Source of the DNA: Daucus carota subsp. sativus
Lineage: Eukaryota > Streptophyta > Magnoliopsida > Apiales > Apiaceae
Length of the DNA stretch: 64,000 bases
NCBI RefSeq assembly: GCF_001625215.2
Contig: NC_030389.2
Span: 44,071,454 to 44,135,453, forward strand
Direction of reading: 5' to 3'
Below, in pieces: positions 9,889 through 20,021 of this stretch. Below the pieces are notes generated by a model that worked only from the letters and a program-made list of their open reading frames with translations, made no database searches and was not told the DNA's origin. The position numbers and the translations under genes were made by a program. Every line of letters starts with the position of its first letter. Position 1 is the first letter of the stretch.

Positions 9889-11760
9889 TTGAAAATGCAG
9901 TAGAAAGATGAAGGAACAAGGCTATGGAGAGTGCATTATATAGAGTGAGGTTTATACAATAAAAAAAAGGACTTAACAGAGTGAGGTACAACAATCAAGA
10001 AAATCAAGAACCAATCCCTTTAAAATTGCATCATGGTTTCCAGGAAAGTGTAAAACAGTGTAGCAAGTTATAAGTTTCAAGTTTGGTAGAATATTATTGT
10101 TTGATCCTGTTGTCTCAGTCTCCAACATTAATAGGAATCTCAAGGAAAAAATTTAGCAAGTGTTTTATTAAAGTCTGTATTGAGTTTCCAGGTACTTTCC
10201 TAAGAAATTCATCAGAGTCATTGTTTGAGTATGTTTATCAAGCTTAGCGTGCTTCTTGAGAAGAAGACTTGGCTCTTTCGGAGTCAACTCTGGCTCCATT
10301 ATTCTTTAGTGTTGCAGTGTTGCTTAAGTGTTACTACAATTTTGTACTAATGTTTCTGAGGCAATATAGAACTTGTGATCATGTTTATCGTAAATTTTGT
10401 TCTAATGTTTCTGATGGACTATAAAATATGAGGAAGTTTATCCTGTCAGAAGCTTCTGAAACATGAATTATTCTCTGTTAAATCTAAATGACTCGAAAAA
10501 TCTCTTTCAATCGCCCATCTTAAACATTTTTACTTATAAAATGACATCGTGGTGGCAAGGCAAGCATGCAGAGTACTCTGAATCTTTTTTTCCAGAATGG
10601 GAATTCCTGTATTTGTCTAACATATTACACTACTACCATAAATCCCGGCAGTATGAAATTACAACGATGAGAAATACTTTTCGAGGATATTATGATCCCG
10701 GTTGGCTGAGAATTTACAGGTGCACATTTTTAATTTTGGATTTTAAATTTCGAAATACAGGGAAGGCGGTGTTGGAAGCAACATTGTAGCAGATGACCCT
10801 GCTTCCTGTTTACATGATGCATAAAGGGCTCAAATTCTTTAAGAAGCAATTTCTAACCATCAGAGCTGGTTTTTACCAGGCAATTCGCAAACAACCACTG
10901 CTAATTTTGAGAAGGTACTGCATGGTTTTTACATTTTGTTCTTGAGAAGAAGACTTGGCACTGTCAGAGTCAACTCTGGCTCCATTATTGTTTAGTGTTT
11001 GCAGACTTGCTGTGTTGCTTAACTGTTACGTTCTTGATCTTGTTTTTTCTTCTTGTCGACGTAGAAATCGTGACAATGTTTGTCGTAATTTTTGTACTAA
11101 TATTTCCAATAGATCCCTAAATGTCATGAAAAATAGTACTCATCCATCTCATTTCTTTAAAGTTTTATTTCACTACTTGGAACCAGTGTTGTAAAAAGCG
11201 GGAATCGAACTTAATCAGTGAAGTTACGGAACAAGGATTAATCGGGGATTAATTGAATTGATCGGAGATTAATCGGGTTGATCGATGATTAATCGGAGAT
11301 TTAATCAGTTCGGCGAGCTACGGAACAGGGATTAATCGGTGATTGATCGTGATTAATCACCGATTTTTATAACAGAGCTTGGAACACATTTTAAGATATA
11401 TATAAAATATAATTTCATAATTTATTTTTTAATTTTTTTTATATATAATTTAAACATTAAACTTTTATTCAAAATTTTCTTTTAAAACAATCTATGAAAC
11501 TGTACTTTAAGTATTAAAATCCATGCCGAGATCTCGGTCCCCACACCAAAGGGACATGGGGAATAGTATATTTTTGGGAGACATGACTTCTTCTTCTATC
11601 TAAATGACTCGAAAAATCTCTCAGTCGGTCCTCTTAAACGTTTATTCCGTAAAATGACAGCACAGAGTCAAGAGAAATTTCCTCAGAAATCTTTAGAAAC
11701 TTGAAAATAGTAAGAAACAGAACATTGATAAGAAAAAGTGCAAAGCAATGGTGACAACCT
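9889..11760. other. Spacer, second copy of 600-2207
   Basis: Aligns along its length with 600-2207, including the internal direct repeat (about 10250-10430 and 10925-11110). The extra length is mainly a 194-bp hAT-type MITE at 11184-11377. No gene supported; a plus-strand open frame at 10463-10789 has no family resemblance and its counterpart in the first copy is not conserved in frame. Confidence 0.6.
11184..11377. mobile_element. hAT-type MITE, 194 bp
   Basis: Flanked by a perfect 8-bp target duplication CTTGGAAC (11176-11183 and 11378-11385). Ends are imperfect inverted repeats (CAGTGTTGTAAAAAG against CTCTGTTATAAAAATC read from the other strand). The interior is repeats of a GATTAATCGG-like word. 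The 8-bp duplication and C-A-G type end indicate the hAT superfamily. A related end occurs near 49533. Confidence 0.8.
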
Positions 11761-14439
11761 TTATTTTCTCAAGAACCTGTTAACCAAAATTGAAGTATGA
11801 ATTCCAATATCTGAAAAACGGAAAGCAGCAAAGAATCCCAAAAGGCCAACTGAGAAACCAGGTCCAAGTGCAGCAAAAAACCACATGAGCTCATCATCTG
11901 AAACAGAACCAGTATCACCTTCATTGTGGCCGTCTTTAACATTATGTGAATTTGTGTTAGTCGCGCATGGTTTCAGGATAGGAAGGCCGCAGAGTAGCTC
12001 ATTGCCAGCAAATATCGAGGGATCGTTAAGGGTCTGAAGCTGATTTCCAGAGGGAATTCTTCCTGATAAATCATTGAAAGAGAGATTCAATTGACTCAAA
12101 AAATTTAAATATGACAGACTCTGTGGAATCGGACCATGAAGCTCGTTTCTAGAAAGATCAAGAAATATCAAATTTTTGAGTTTTCCAATTTCATCAGGGA
12201 TCTTTCCGGTTATATGATTACCTGCCAAATTCAAATTCAATAGTCCTTGGAGATCCATCACCTCTTTGGGAATCTCTCCACTGATTTTATTGTTTGATAA
12301 ATCAATGGAAAACAAAAATTGCAGTGTGGAGGTGTAAACTTGCTCGTATCCTTTCATACTATCCATCATTTGAACACTTCCCCAATAGTCCAAGTGATTT
12401 GGACTGATGTCACCTGTAACCATGGCACTGAAATTGCCGAAACAAGCAGGAATGTTTCCCGTGATTTGGTTGTCTGCAAAGTTTAAGACTTCAAGTGTGG
12501 ATTGTTGGCAAAGCTGCAGGGGTATTTCACCATAAAAATTGTTGGACCGCAATATCAAATACTTGAGATTTGGTAATTGCTCTGCGGACCAAGTGGGAAG
12601 TACATCGCTTAGGTTATTCTTTCCCACGTCAAGTACAAACAGCCACGTCAAATTCTGGAAGGACAAAGGGAATTTCCCCTGAAACTTGTTGTTGTGCAAG
12701 TTTATATATTGGAGATCCCCTAAAAAACCCAAAGACGGAATTTTACCAGATAGGCTATTATTCATTAGATCAAGTTCTATCAGTTCTGTCAAATTTCTTA
12801 AGCATTGGGGGAGCTCTCCAGAGAAGTTATTGTTGGAGAGTGCTAAAGTCCTCAACGTCGTCTGATTGCATAAAAATGCAGGAAATTCACCTGATAAACG
12901 GTTATTTGAAAGTATCAACGCGGCTAAACCATTTGGAGCTCGTGAAATTAGAGATAATTGATCCCCATAGATGTCATTGTTAGATAGATCAACACTGGGA
13001 CTATTTGAGAACAAACTCAAAAACCAATCAATTGGGATGGTATCTGATATGCTTGCATTTAACAGTTTTAAAGCCTCAATTTTTCTTTGAGTGAGGAGCC
13101 AATGCGGAAATTTGGGGCCAACTTTGAAGGAATACATGTATAAATAGGTAAGCTGAAACAGAGGAACCCATTCAGAGCTTGTATTTAATATCAATTCAGA
13201 ATCCGAAGAAATACCTAAAACATCAAGCTTCGTCAGGTTAATAAAATGATGCTCTGTTACAAAACCCTCCCATGAATTTTCAACAAGAATTAATTCATTT
13301 AAATTTGATAGTTTTCCGATGCATTCAGGAATGTTACCAGTCAATCTATTTTTTCCGACATTCAATGATTTTAATTTTTTCAATTGACAAAATGTTTCGG
13401 GGAGACTACCCTTGAAACTATTTAACCACATGGAGAGGTCTGTAAGCTCAGTGAGATTGCCCATCTCAGGAGAAATTGAACCACTTAATTTATTGTCTGT
13501 AAAATAAAGTTCAGAAAGTGATGTCAGATTTGTAATAGAATGAGGAATCGGACCCTGGAAGCTATTTACTGTAAGATCAAGAACAGAAAGAGCAGACAAA
13601 CTTCTGAGAGATTCAGGTATTAGGCCATCAAAATTGCAATAACCAAGATAAAGATGTGCAAGATTAGTGTTGTTAAGAACCCATAAAGGGAAAGAAGAGC
13701 TAAGATAGTTCTCAGAAAGATCAAATGAAACCAGAGAAGTTAGATTCATGAAAGGGAGACGACGAGGGATATTGTCAGGCAAATCACATTTAGATAGGCC
13801 AAGTACTGATATTGATGTAGAAAGCATGTTTAGAGACGAAAACCAATCAGTAGCACGCGAGAGATTTACACCAGACAAATCTAAATGTTCCGCGAAAGAA
13901 AGCTTGGATAACCACCTTATGCTATCCATCCTTAATTTAGGATCCAATGAGTCCTCACTCAAGTCAAGGTATTGCAAGTTTGAGAGGTTTCCTAGATGAT
14001 GAGGAACCGAACCTTCAAAATTGGAGTGACCAAGGTTGAGGTATATTAGGTCTTTAAAGGATCCGAAAAATTCTGGAATTTGGATCCCATCAAAACTATT
14101 ATAACTCAAATCCAAGTGAGTTAAATACTTCAAATTAAGCAAGGAAGGATGTATCTTACCACCAATGTTCCCATTACGAAGTTCAAGCTGTGTGACGTGA
14201 TTGGTTATGTTGTCGCAGCCTATCCCATGCCATGCACAACAATCATCTCCGACCCATGAAGAAAAGTAATTCGAGTTATGGATCAGAGTTTCCTTAAAGA
14301 CCAATAAAGCTTGTTTCTCGCTCTCGATACAAGTTCCATGCAAATAGCCTCCAGCTATGCTGCCACAGCCAAACTCTAGTTTTGCGAGAACACCTAGTGC
14401 ACAAACAAGTAGTAGACAAATATATTTTTGCATTTTCAT
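11761..14439 (-). CDS. LRR receptor-like protein (EIX/RLP type), 892 aa
   Basis: Paralogue of the gene at 2208-4844, produced by the tandem duplication. Start chosen at MKMQKYICLLL because it aligns with the start of the other copies and begins the signal peptide; an in-frame ATG 21 codons upstream lies in the conserved leader. Order: signal peptide; an extra segment (LEFGCGSIAGGYLHG) before the cap; cap with DDCCAWHGIGC; LRRs; island around YWGSVQMMDSMKGYEQ; acidic stretch (DTGSVSDDELMW); membrane helix with GFSVG; 17-residue tail ending NRFLRK. No kinase. Most differences from its sister are scattered single residues, indicating a recent split. It is divergent to the RLP at 16956-19595 across about 2.5 kb. 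Confidence 0.92.
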   Translation of the reverse strand: MKMQKYICLLLVCALGVLAKLEFGCGSIAGGYLHGTCIESEKQALLVFKETLIHNSNYFSSWVGDDCCAWHGIGCDNITNHVTQLELRNGNIGGKIHPSLLNLKYLTHLDLSYNSFDGIQIPEFFGSFKDLIYLNLGHSNFEGSVPHHLGNLSNLQYLDLSEDSLDPKLRMDSIRWLSKLSFAEHLDLSGVNLSRATDWFSSLNMLSTSISVLGLSKCDLPDNIPRRLPFMNLTSLVSFDLSENYLSSSFPLWVLNNTNLAHLYLGYCNFDGLIPESLRSLSALSVLDLTVNSFQGPIPHSITNLTSLSELYFTDNKLSGSISPEMGNLTELTDLSMWLNSFKGSLPETFCQLKKLKSLNVGKNRLTGNIPECIGKLSNLNELILVENSWEGFVTEHHFINLTKLDVLGISSDSELILNTSSEWVPLFQLTYLYMYSFKVGPKFPHWLLTQRKIEALKLLNASISDTIPIDWFLSLFSNSPSVDLSNNDIYGDQLSLISRAPNGLAALILSNNRLSGEFPAFLCNQTTLRTLALSNNNFSGELPQCLRNLTELIELDLMNNSLSGKIPSLGFLGDLQYINLHNNKFQGKFPLSFQNLTWLFVLDVGKNNLSDVLPTWSAEQLPNLKYLILRSNNFYGEIPLQLCQQSTLEVLNFADNQITGNIPACFGNFSAMVTGDISPNHLDYWGSVQMMDSMKGYEQVYTSTLQFLFSIDLSNNKISGEIPKEVMDLQGLLNLNLAGNHITGKIPDEIGKLKNLIFLDLSRNELHGPIPQSLSYLNFLSQLNLSFNDLSGRIPSGNQLQTLNDPSIFAGNELLCGLPILKPCATNTNSHNVKDGHNEGDTGSVSDDELMWFFAALGPGFSVGLLGFFAAFRFSDIGIHTSILVNRFLRK

Positions 14440-14511
14440 AGCTAGAATGAAATAAGAAATGTACAATATATTATGATCGGTTGGTTGTATATATAAGAAC
14501 ATAAATACTTT

Positions 14512-14644
14512 TTTTTTTACATTTTTTCACCATTCTAAATTTTACAAAATTATAGAAGTGCCCCCAAAAAATTTAAAAATATATAGGTGTTTTCTGAAAA
14601 TTGCTTCGTGCCCCTCTAACATTTGTGTGCTAGATCCGCCCCTG
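14512..14644. mobile_element. Partial hAT-type MITE near the RLP promoter
   Basis: Matches the MITE in the terpene synthase intron at 21426-21610 (shared CATTTTTTCACCATT, GAAGTGCCC and the right end GATCCGCCCCTG) but lacks the left end. It starts just beyond the leader of the minus-strand RLP and replaces about 50 bp that are present in the paralogous promoter near 4912-4960, so insertion and deletion altered this promoter after or during the duplication. Confidence 0.65.
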
Positions 14645-16558
14645 GCAGTACGTATTGCATATATAATGCTATCTGCACTCGTGTGACATATTGAGCACCA
14701 CTACCAATCCACTCATTCGTGCTTGACATAAATCACAGTTGCAATACGCAGTGTAATGCACTGGAAGTCTTTCGAATATGACACATCTACGTGAGCAAGA
14801 GGTGTCCAGGTTCTTATATGATCTTTGTTTCTAGACACGGACACGAATGGAGTGTTAAGGCTTTTTCTGTTAAATTCTTAAAAAATATTTTTCAGGTTAT
14901 ATTCTAGTATGTTGTTCTTCATCCCATCTACTCTGCAGGGGATGTTGGCAAATTATTAATGTATTTAAAAAATAATTCTTATGCATTTTAAATTCTAATT
15001 CTAACTCTAATAGGAAAACGTTTTATGGAGATCTGCATTAACCCCAATTATATAACACAACCAATAATCTTGATGCTTTGTGCAGCATAACTGTGCAAAG
15101 ACTTTGTCTGCAATTATGCCCTGTAATGCACTGCAATACTTTTGAAAGTCTTTTATGAATTATTACACGCGGATCACGCACACAAGCCACATCTATGCAA
15201 GATTCCAGCAAGAAGTATTGCATCTAGGAAGTCGAGTAATCTGATTCTAGGAAAATATTGGGTAAATGTTAGTCTAAATTTTGTACTGAGTTTCGAGGAA
15301 AGTACATGTGCAAGGAAATGCATCAGTCTGAATATGTATGTCATTGTTTGTTTCTGACAATCAATTTATGCAGCAATCTATCCGTGTAAATTATCGCTGC
15401 AAGAAAACTTTTTTGTGAATGCATTATGCAGGGGCGCGTCGCTATTGTCATAGAAATCATGACGTTTTTTATGGTAAATTTTCTATTCATAATTCTAATG
15501 GAATATGAAATACAAGAAGAAGATTGCGTTTGATAACATGTATTTCATTTCAAATTTTGAATTTCAAATGACATGATTTGAAGTGTCATTTCAAATTCTC
15601 AGCTTTATAATAGTGTTTTTTAAGTTCCCAAACAGGTAAATTGTTGGCCACAAAAAATGTCATTGACGCATATATGTAAGAAACAAGAAAAAATTATCTA
15701 TAAATGTCAGAAAAAAAATAGAAACATGAATTCTCTGATATTGACCATCTTATACATTTATATACCCATTAAATGTTACAATCGAAAAAAAAAATCTCAG
15801 TTGGATTGTACTTCTAGAACTTTCGACCATATTATATGATCTTGGTTGGACCATTGGAGTTCGTAACGGAGACAGACCTGATTCTCAGGAACTTGTGTGA
15901 TGGTGGTTGATATATAGTTACTCGACTAGTTGTGCTGTCCTTGAGTTGCAGAGATTTTAGTTGTTATCGGCATAAAGAAGTTCATGTTAGGAATTCAGAC
16001 GCGAAATTGTTACATGAAAGGTTTTAATCCTGTGGTACTTATTATTCTGCTTCTGCAACTCCCAAATACCAAGCAATCTCTTTGTAAATAATTAGTAATA
16101 CTCTATACAATCTGCTTTCCTGTTTATTAGCTGAACTGGGAATCACAGCATTTCTAACTATCTTTCTTCTTGTATTGAGTTCCAAATGACGCATAAGCTG
16201 CAGCACAAACTTAGAGCAATGTTCATTTGATGAGATACTGGTTGATTAAAAAGTTTGCACTCCAAATTTTTTTTTGAAATGTATTATTTTTTAGAGTTGG
16301 TTAATTACATCAGACAGTTCGCTTGGATTCGCTGACAGAAACCCGCCCGTTTATACATCTTTCTAGCAAATATTATTCGAGTTAAATTCTTAAAATATAG
16401 TATTGTTTAGGTTATATTCTAGTATGTTGTTCTTTATCCCATCTACTCTATGCTGGGGATGTTGGCAAATTATTAATGTATTAAAAAAAATTAATTCTTA
16501 TGCATTTTAATCTCTAATTCTAACTCTAATAGGAAAACGTTTTATGGAGGTATGCATT
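14645..16558. other. Divergent RLP spacer, second copy
   Basis: Counterpart of 4960-7035 without the Mutator-like insertion. Contains a promoter module at about 15041-15224 (contains ACACGCGGATCACGC). No gene seen. Base about 16265-16380 holds a short stretch absent from copy 1 (around GTTCGCTTGGATTCGCTGAC), possibly a small indel or element fragment. Confidence 0.55.
15041..15224 (+). repeat. RLP-promoter module, copy 3 of 4
   Basis: Near-identical to 5369-5560, its duplication partner, and similarly distant from any start codon. Carries one CGCG core (ACACGCGGATCACGC). Confidence 0.65.
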
Positions 16559-16650
16559 AACCCCAATTACATAACACAGCCAATAATCTTGATGCTTTGT
16601 GCAGCATAACTGTGCAAAGACTTTGTCTGCAATTATGCCCTGTAATGCAC

Positions 16651-16875
16651 TGCATTACTTTTGAAAGTCGTTCATGAATTATTTCCCGCGGATCATGCAC
16701 ACATGACACATCTATGCAAGCTTCAATGCAATACTTTTGAAAGTCGTTCATGAATTATTTCACGCGGATCACGCACACATGACACATCTATGCAAGCTTC
16801 ATGCAATACTTTTGAAAGTCGTTCATTATTTATTTCACGCGGATCACGCCCAAATGACACATCTATGCAAGCTTC
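16651..16875 (+). repeat. Three tandem ~75-bp promoter repeats with CGCG cores
   Basis: Units start at 16651, 16727 and 16802, each running from TGCA(A/T)TACTTTTGAAAGTC to TGACACATCTATGCAAGC. Each has one CGCG-containing core (CCCGCGGATC in the first, CACGCGGATCACGC in the next two). The truncated RLP at 8737 has a single unit in the equivalent place. The array ends about 20 bp before a TATA box (16898-16906) and 80 bp before the start codon, so it is probably a promoter-proximal element. CAMTA binding is inference from the VCGCGB consensus. Confidence 0.75.
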
Positions 16876-16955
16876 CAGCAAGAAGTATTCACGTCCTTAT
16901 ATATACGACTAGCAATTCATAATATATATTGTACATTTCTTATTTCGTTCTAGCT

Positions 16956-19595
16956 ATGGAATTACAAAAATATATTTGTCTACTACTTATCTGTGCATTG
17001 GGTGTTTTAGTGCATGGAAGTTGTATCGAGAGTGAGAAACGAGCTTTATTGATCTTTATAAAAGCTCTGATCGACAACTCGAATTACTTATCTTCATGGG
17101 TCGGAGATGATTGTTGTGCATGGCAGGGGATTGGTTGCGACAACATAACCAATCACGTCACACGGATTGAACTTCAATATGGTTTTTTGAGTGGTAAGAT
17201 TCTTCCTTCCTTGCTTGATTTGAAGTATCTGACTCACTTGGATTTGAGTTCCAATAGTTTTGATGGGATCCAAATTCCAGAATTTTTCGGGTCCTTCAAA
17301 AATCTAATATATCTCAACCTCAATTACTCCAATTTCGAAGGTTTGGTTCCTCATCATCTAGGAAACCTTTCAAACTTACAGTACCTTGACTTGAGTAACT
17401 ATGATTATTCATGGGATCTTAGATTAAAGATGGATAGCATGAGTTGGTTATCTAAGCTTTCTTTGTTGAAGTACTTAGATTTGTCTGGTGTAAATCTTTC
17501 TAGCGTAATTGATTGGTTTCCGTCTTTAAACATGCTTTCCACATCAATATCGGTTCTTCATCTATCAAATTGTCACCTATCCAACAATGTCCCTAGTCAT
17601 CTCCCTTCTATGAATCTTATTTCTCTTGTTTCAATTGATTTTTCGCGTAATGATCTTAGGTCTTCTTTTCCTCTGTGGGTTCTTAATAATAGTAACCTTG
17701 CTCATCTTTCTCTTAGAGCTAACAATTTTTATGGCCTAATACCTGAGTCTATCGGAAGTTTGTCTAGTCTTACTCTTCTTGATCTTTCAGAAAATAGCTT
17801 CCAAGGTTCGGTTCCTCAATCTATCACTAATTTGACATCACTTTCTACGCTTGCTCTAGCGTTCAATAAATTAAGTGATTCAATTTCACCGGAGATAGGC
17901 AATCTCACTGAGCTTACAAGCTTCTTCATCGCGTTTAATGATTTTAGAGGTAGTCTCCCTGAAACATTTTGTCGATTGAAAAAATTAGAATCATTGGATG
18001 TCGGAGACAATCAACTTACTGGACACATTCCTAAATGCATAGGAAAACTATCAAATCTGAATGAGTTAAATCTTTGTGATAATTCATGGGAGGGTTTTGT
18101 AACAGAAGATCACTTTATTAACCTCACGAAGCTGAATTCCTTATGTATTTCTTCACATTCTAAATTGATTTCACGTATAAGCTCTGAATGGGTTCCTCTG
18201 TTTCAGCTTGAGTATTTGTACATGTATTCCTTAAAAGTTGGCCCCAAATTTCCGCATTGGCTCCTCACTCAAAGAAAAATCCAGGGTTTGATATTGTCAA
18301 ATGCAAGCATATCAGATACTATCCCAATTGATTGGTTTTTGAGTTTGTTCTCTTCGAGTCCTAATGTTGATCTATCTGACAATGACATCTTTGGGGATCA
18401 ATTATCTCTAATTTCGCGAGCTCCAAATGGTTTAGGCGCGTTGATACTTTCAAATAACCGTTTATCGGGTGAACTTCCTGCATTTTTATGCAGTCAGACG
18501 ACGTTGAGGACTTTAGACCTCTCCCACAATAAATTCTCTGGAGAGCTCCCCCTCTGTTTAGGGAATCTGACAGAACTGATAGAACTAGATTTAATGAATA
18601 ATAGCCTATCTGGTAAAATTCCGTCTTTGGGTGTTTTACGGGGTCTCCAATATATAAACTTGCACAACAACAAGTTTCAAGGGAAACTTCCTTTGTCCTT
18701 CCAGAATTTGACGGAGCTGTTTGTACTTGACGTGGGAAAGAATAACCTGAGCGGTGTACTTCCCACTTGGTCCGCAGAGCAATTACCAAATCTCAAGTAT
18801 TTGATATTGCGGTCCAACAATTTCTATGGTGCAATACCCACACAGCTTTGCCACCACTCGACGATTGAAGTTTTAAATTTTGCAGACAACCAAATCAAAG
18901 GAAACATTCCTGCTTGTTTTGGCAATTTCAGTGCCATGGTTACGGGTGACATCACTCCGAATCACTTGGACTATTGGGGAAGTGTTCAAATGATGGATAG
19001 TATGAAAGGATATGAGCAAGTTTACACCTCGACGCTACAGTTTTTGTTTTCCATTGATTTATCAAACAACAAAATCAGTGGAGAGATTCCCAAAGAGTTG
19101 ATGGATCTCCAAGGACTATTAAATTTGAATTTGGCGGGTAATCATCTAGCTGGAAAGATTCCCGAGGAGATTGGAAAACTGAAAAATTTAATATTTCTTG
19201 ATCTTTCAAGAAATGAGCTTCATGGTCCTATTCCACAAAGTTTGGCATATTTAAACTTTTTAAGCCAATTGAATCTCTCTTTCAATGATTTATCAGGAAG
19301 AATTCCCTCTGGAAATCAGCTTCAGACCCTTAACGATCCCTCCATCTATGCTGGCAACGAGCAACTCTGTGGCCATCCTATCCTGAAACCATGCGCCACT
19401 GACACAGATTCACATATTGTTGAAGACCATAATGAAGTTGATACTGATCTCGATTCAGATGATGAGCACATGTGGTTATTTGCTGGACTTGGACCTGGTT
19501 TCTCAGTTGGCTTTTTGGGATTTTGTTTAACTTTGCATTTTTCAAAAATTGGTATTCATGTTTCTAATTTGGCAAACAGGTTCTTGGGAAGATAG
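16956..19595 (+). CDS. LRR receptor-like protein (EIX/RLP type), 879 aa
   Basis: Intact, intronless. Start chosen at MELQKYICLLLICALGV, which aligns with sister genes and lies about 50 bp after the TATA box. The signal peptide is followed directly by the cap (SCIESEKRALL; DDCCAWQGIGC), without the 15-18 residue segment kept by its truncated sister. Then LRRs, island (YWGSVQMMDSMKGYEQ), acidic juxtamembrane stretch (DTDLDSDDEHMW), membrane helix with GFSVG and a short tail ending NRFLGR. No kinase; signalling would need a SOBIR1-like partner, by family knowledge. The C-terminal half is close to the two minus-strand genes while the N-terminal repeats differ more, which could reflect gene conversion or selection on the ligand face. 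The promoter carries the triplicated CGCG-core repeat. Confidence 0.92.
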   Translation: MELQKYICLLLICALGVLVHGSCIESEKRALLIFIKALIDNSNYLSSWVGDDCCAWQGIGCDNITNHVTRIELQYGFLSGKILPSLLDLKYLTHLDLSSNSFDGIQIPEFFGSFKNLIYLNLNYSNFEGLVPHHLGNLSNLQYLDLSNYDYSWDLRLKMDSMSWLSKLSLLKYLDLSGVNLSSVIDWFPSLNMLSTSISVLHLSNCHLSNNVPSHLPSMNLISLVSIDFSRNDLRSSFPLWVLNNSNLAHLSLRANNFYGLIPESIGSLSSLTLLDLSENSFQGSVPQSITNLTSLSTLALAFNKLSDSISPEIGNLTELTSFFIAFNDFRGSLPETFCRLKKLESLDVGDNQLTGHIPKCIGKLSNLNELNLCDNSWEGFVTEDHFINLTKLNSLCISSHSKLISRISSEWVPLFQLEYLYMYSLKVGPKFPHWLLTQRKIQGLILSNASISDTIPIDWFLSLFSSSPNVDLSDNDIFGDQLSLISRAPNGLGALILSNNRLSGELPAFLCSQTTLRTLDLSHNKFSGELPLCLGNLTELIELDLMNNSLSGKIPSLGVLRGLQYINLHNNKFQGKLPLSFQNLTELFVLDVGKNNLSGVLPTWSAEQLPNLKYLILRSNNFYGAIPTQLCHHSTIEVLNFADNQIKGNIPACFGNFSAMVTGDITPNHLDYWGSVQMMDSMKGYEQVYTSTLQFLFSIDLSNNKISGEIPKELMDLQGLLNLNLAGNHLAGKIPEEIGKLKNLIFLDLSRNELHGPIPQSLAYLNFLSQLNLSFNDLSGRIPSGNQLQTLNDPSIYAGNEQLCGHPILKPCATDTDSHIVEDHNEVDTDLDSDDEHMWLFAGLGPGFSVGFLGFCLTLHFSKIGIHVSNLANRFLGR

Positions 19596-20021
19596 AGGTA
19601 GTCATCGTGCAGTGCAGAGTAAGTTCCATAACTCACCGGAAATTTTCATCTACCTACTTCCTCTCTGATACAAGCACACACAGAGAAGCACTTGATAGTA
19701 ATATTATTTTTCTTGGTTTGCCAGAAGAATGAATTTGCTTCCGTAGAAGTTTTAATGTTTAATTTTTGTGTACACGGTTATTGTAATTTCTTTTTGGACT
19801 GGTTTTTTTTTTTTTAATATAAAAATTGAACTTTATTATTGCAAAAGGTTCGGGGGAATCATTTTTAGTTATCGAACAGGGCACTAAAACATTATTAGCC
19901 GGCCCTGCTTATGAGCTGAAACAGGAGAACTACGAAATATCAGTAGCTTCTAAAATGAGCTGAAACAGGAGAAAGATGAAATACCAACTTTGTCTTTTTT
20001 GCTAATTTTTTCGACTTCGCC
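19596..20021. other. Spacer between RLP and terpene synthase (converging 3' ends)
   Basis: Contains the 3' flank of the RLP. Bases about 19638-19720 (from CCGGAAATTTTCATCTACCT) recur, diverged, at about 24218-24300. T-rich tract at 19803-19817. Nothing else recognisable. Confidence 0.5.

Larger units (their letters stand above)
166..17632. repeat. Tandem segmental duplication: copy 1 166-9455, copy 2 9456-17632
   Basis: The order CML(-), RLP(-), spacer, RLP(+) occurs twice in direct orientation with high similarity throughout. At 9455 the sequence switches within one base from RLP coding sequence (matching up to 17632) to CML coding sequence (matching from 166). Copy 1 is about 9.29 kb and copy 2 about 8.18 kb. 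Most of the difference is the 1,372-bp Mutator-like element present only in copy 1, offset by a 194-bp hAT MITE only in copy 2. The arrangement fits one duplication by unequal exchange or microhomology joining; only one base (C) of overlap is visible at the joint. Confidence 0.85.
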
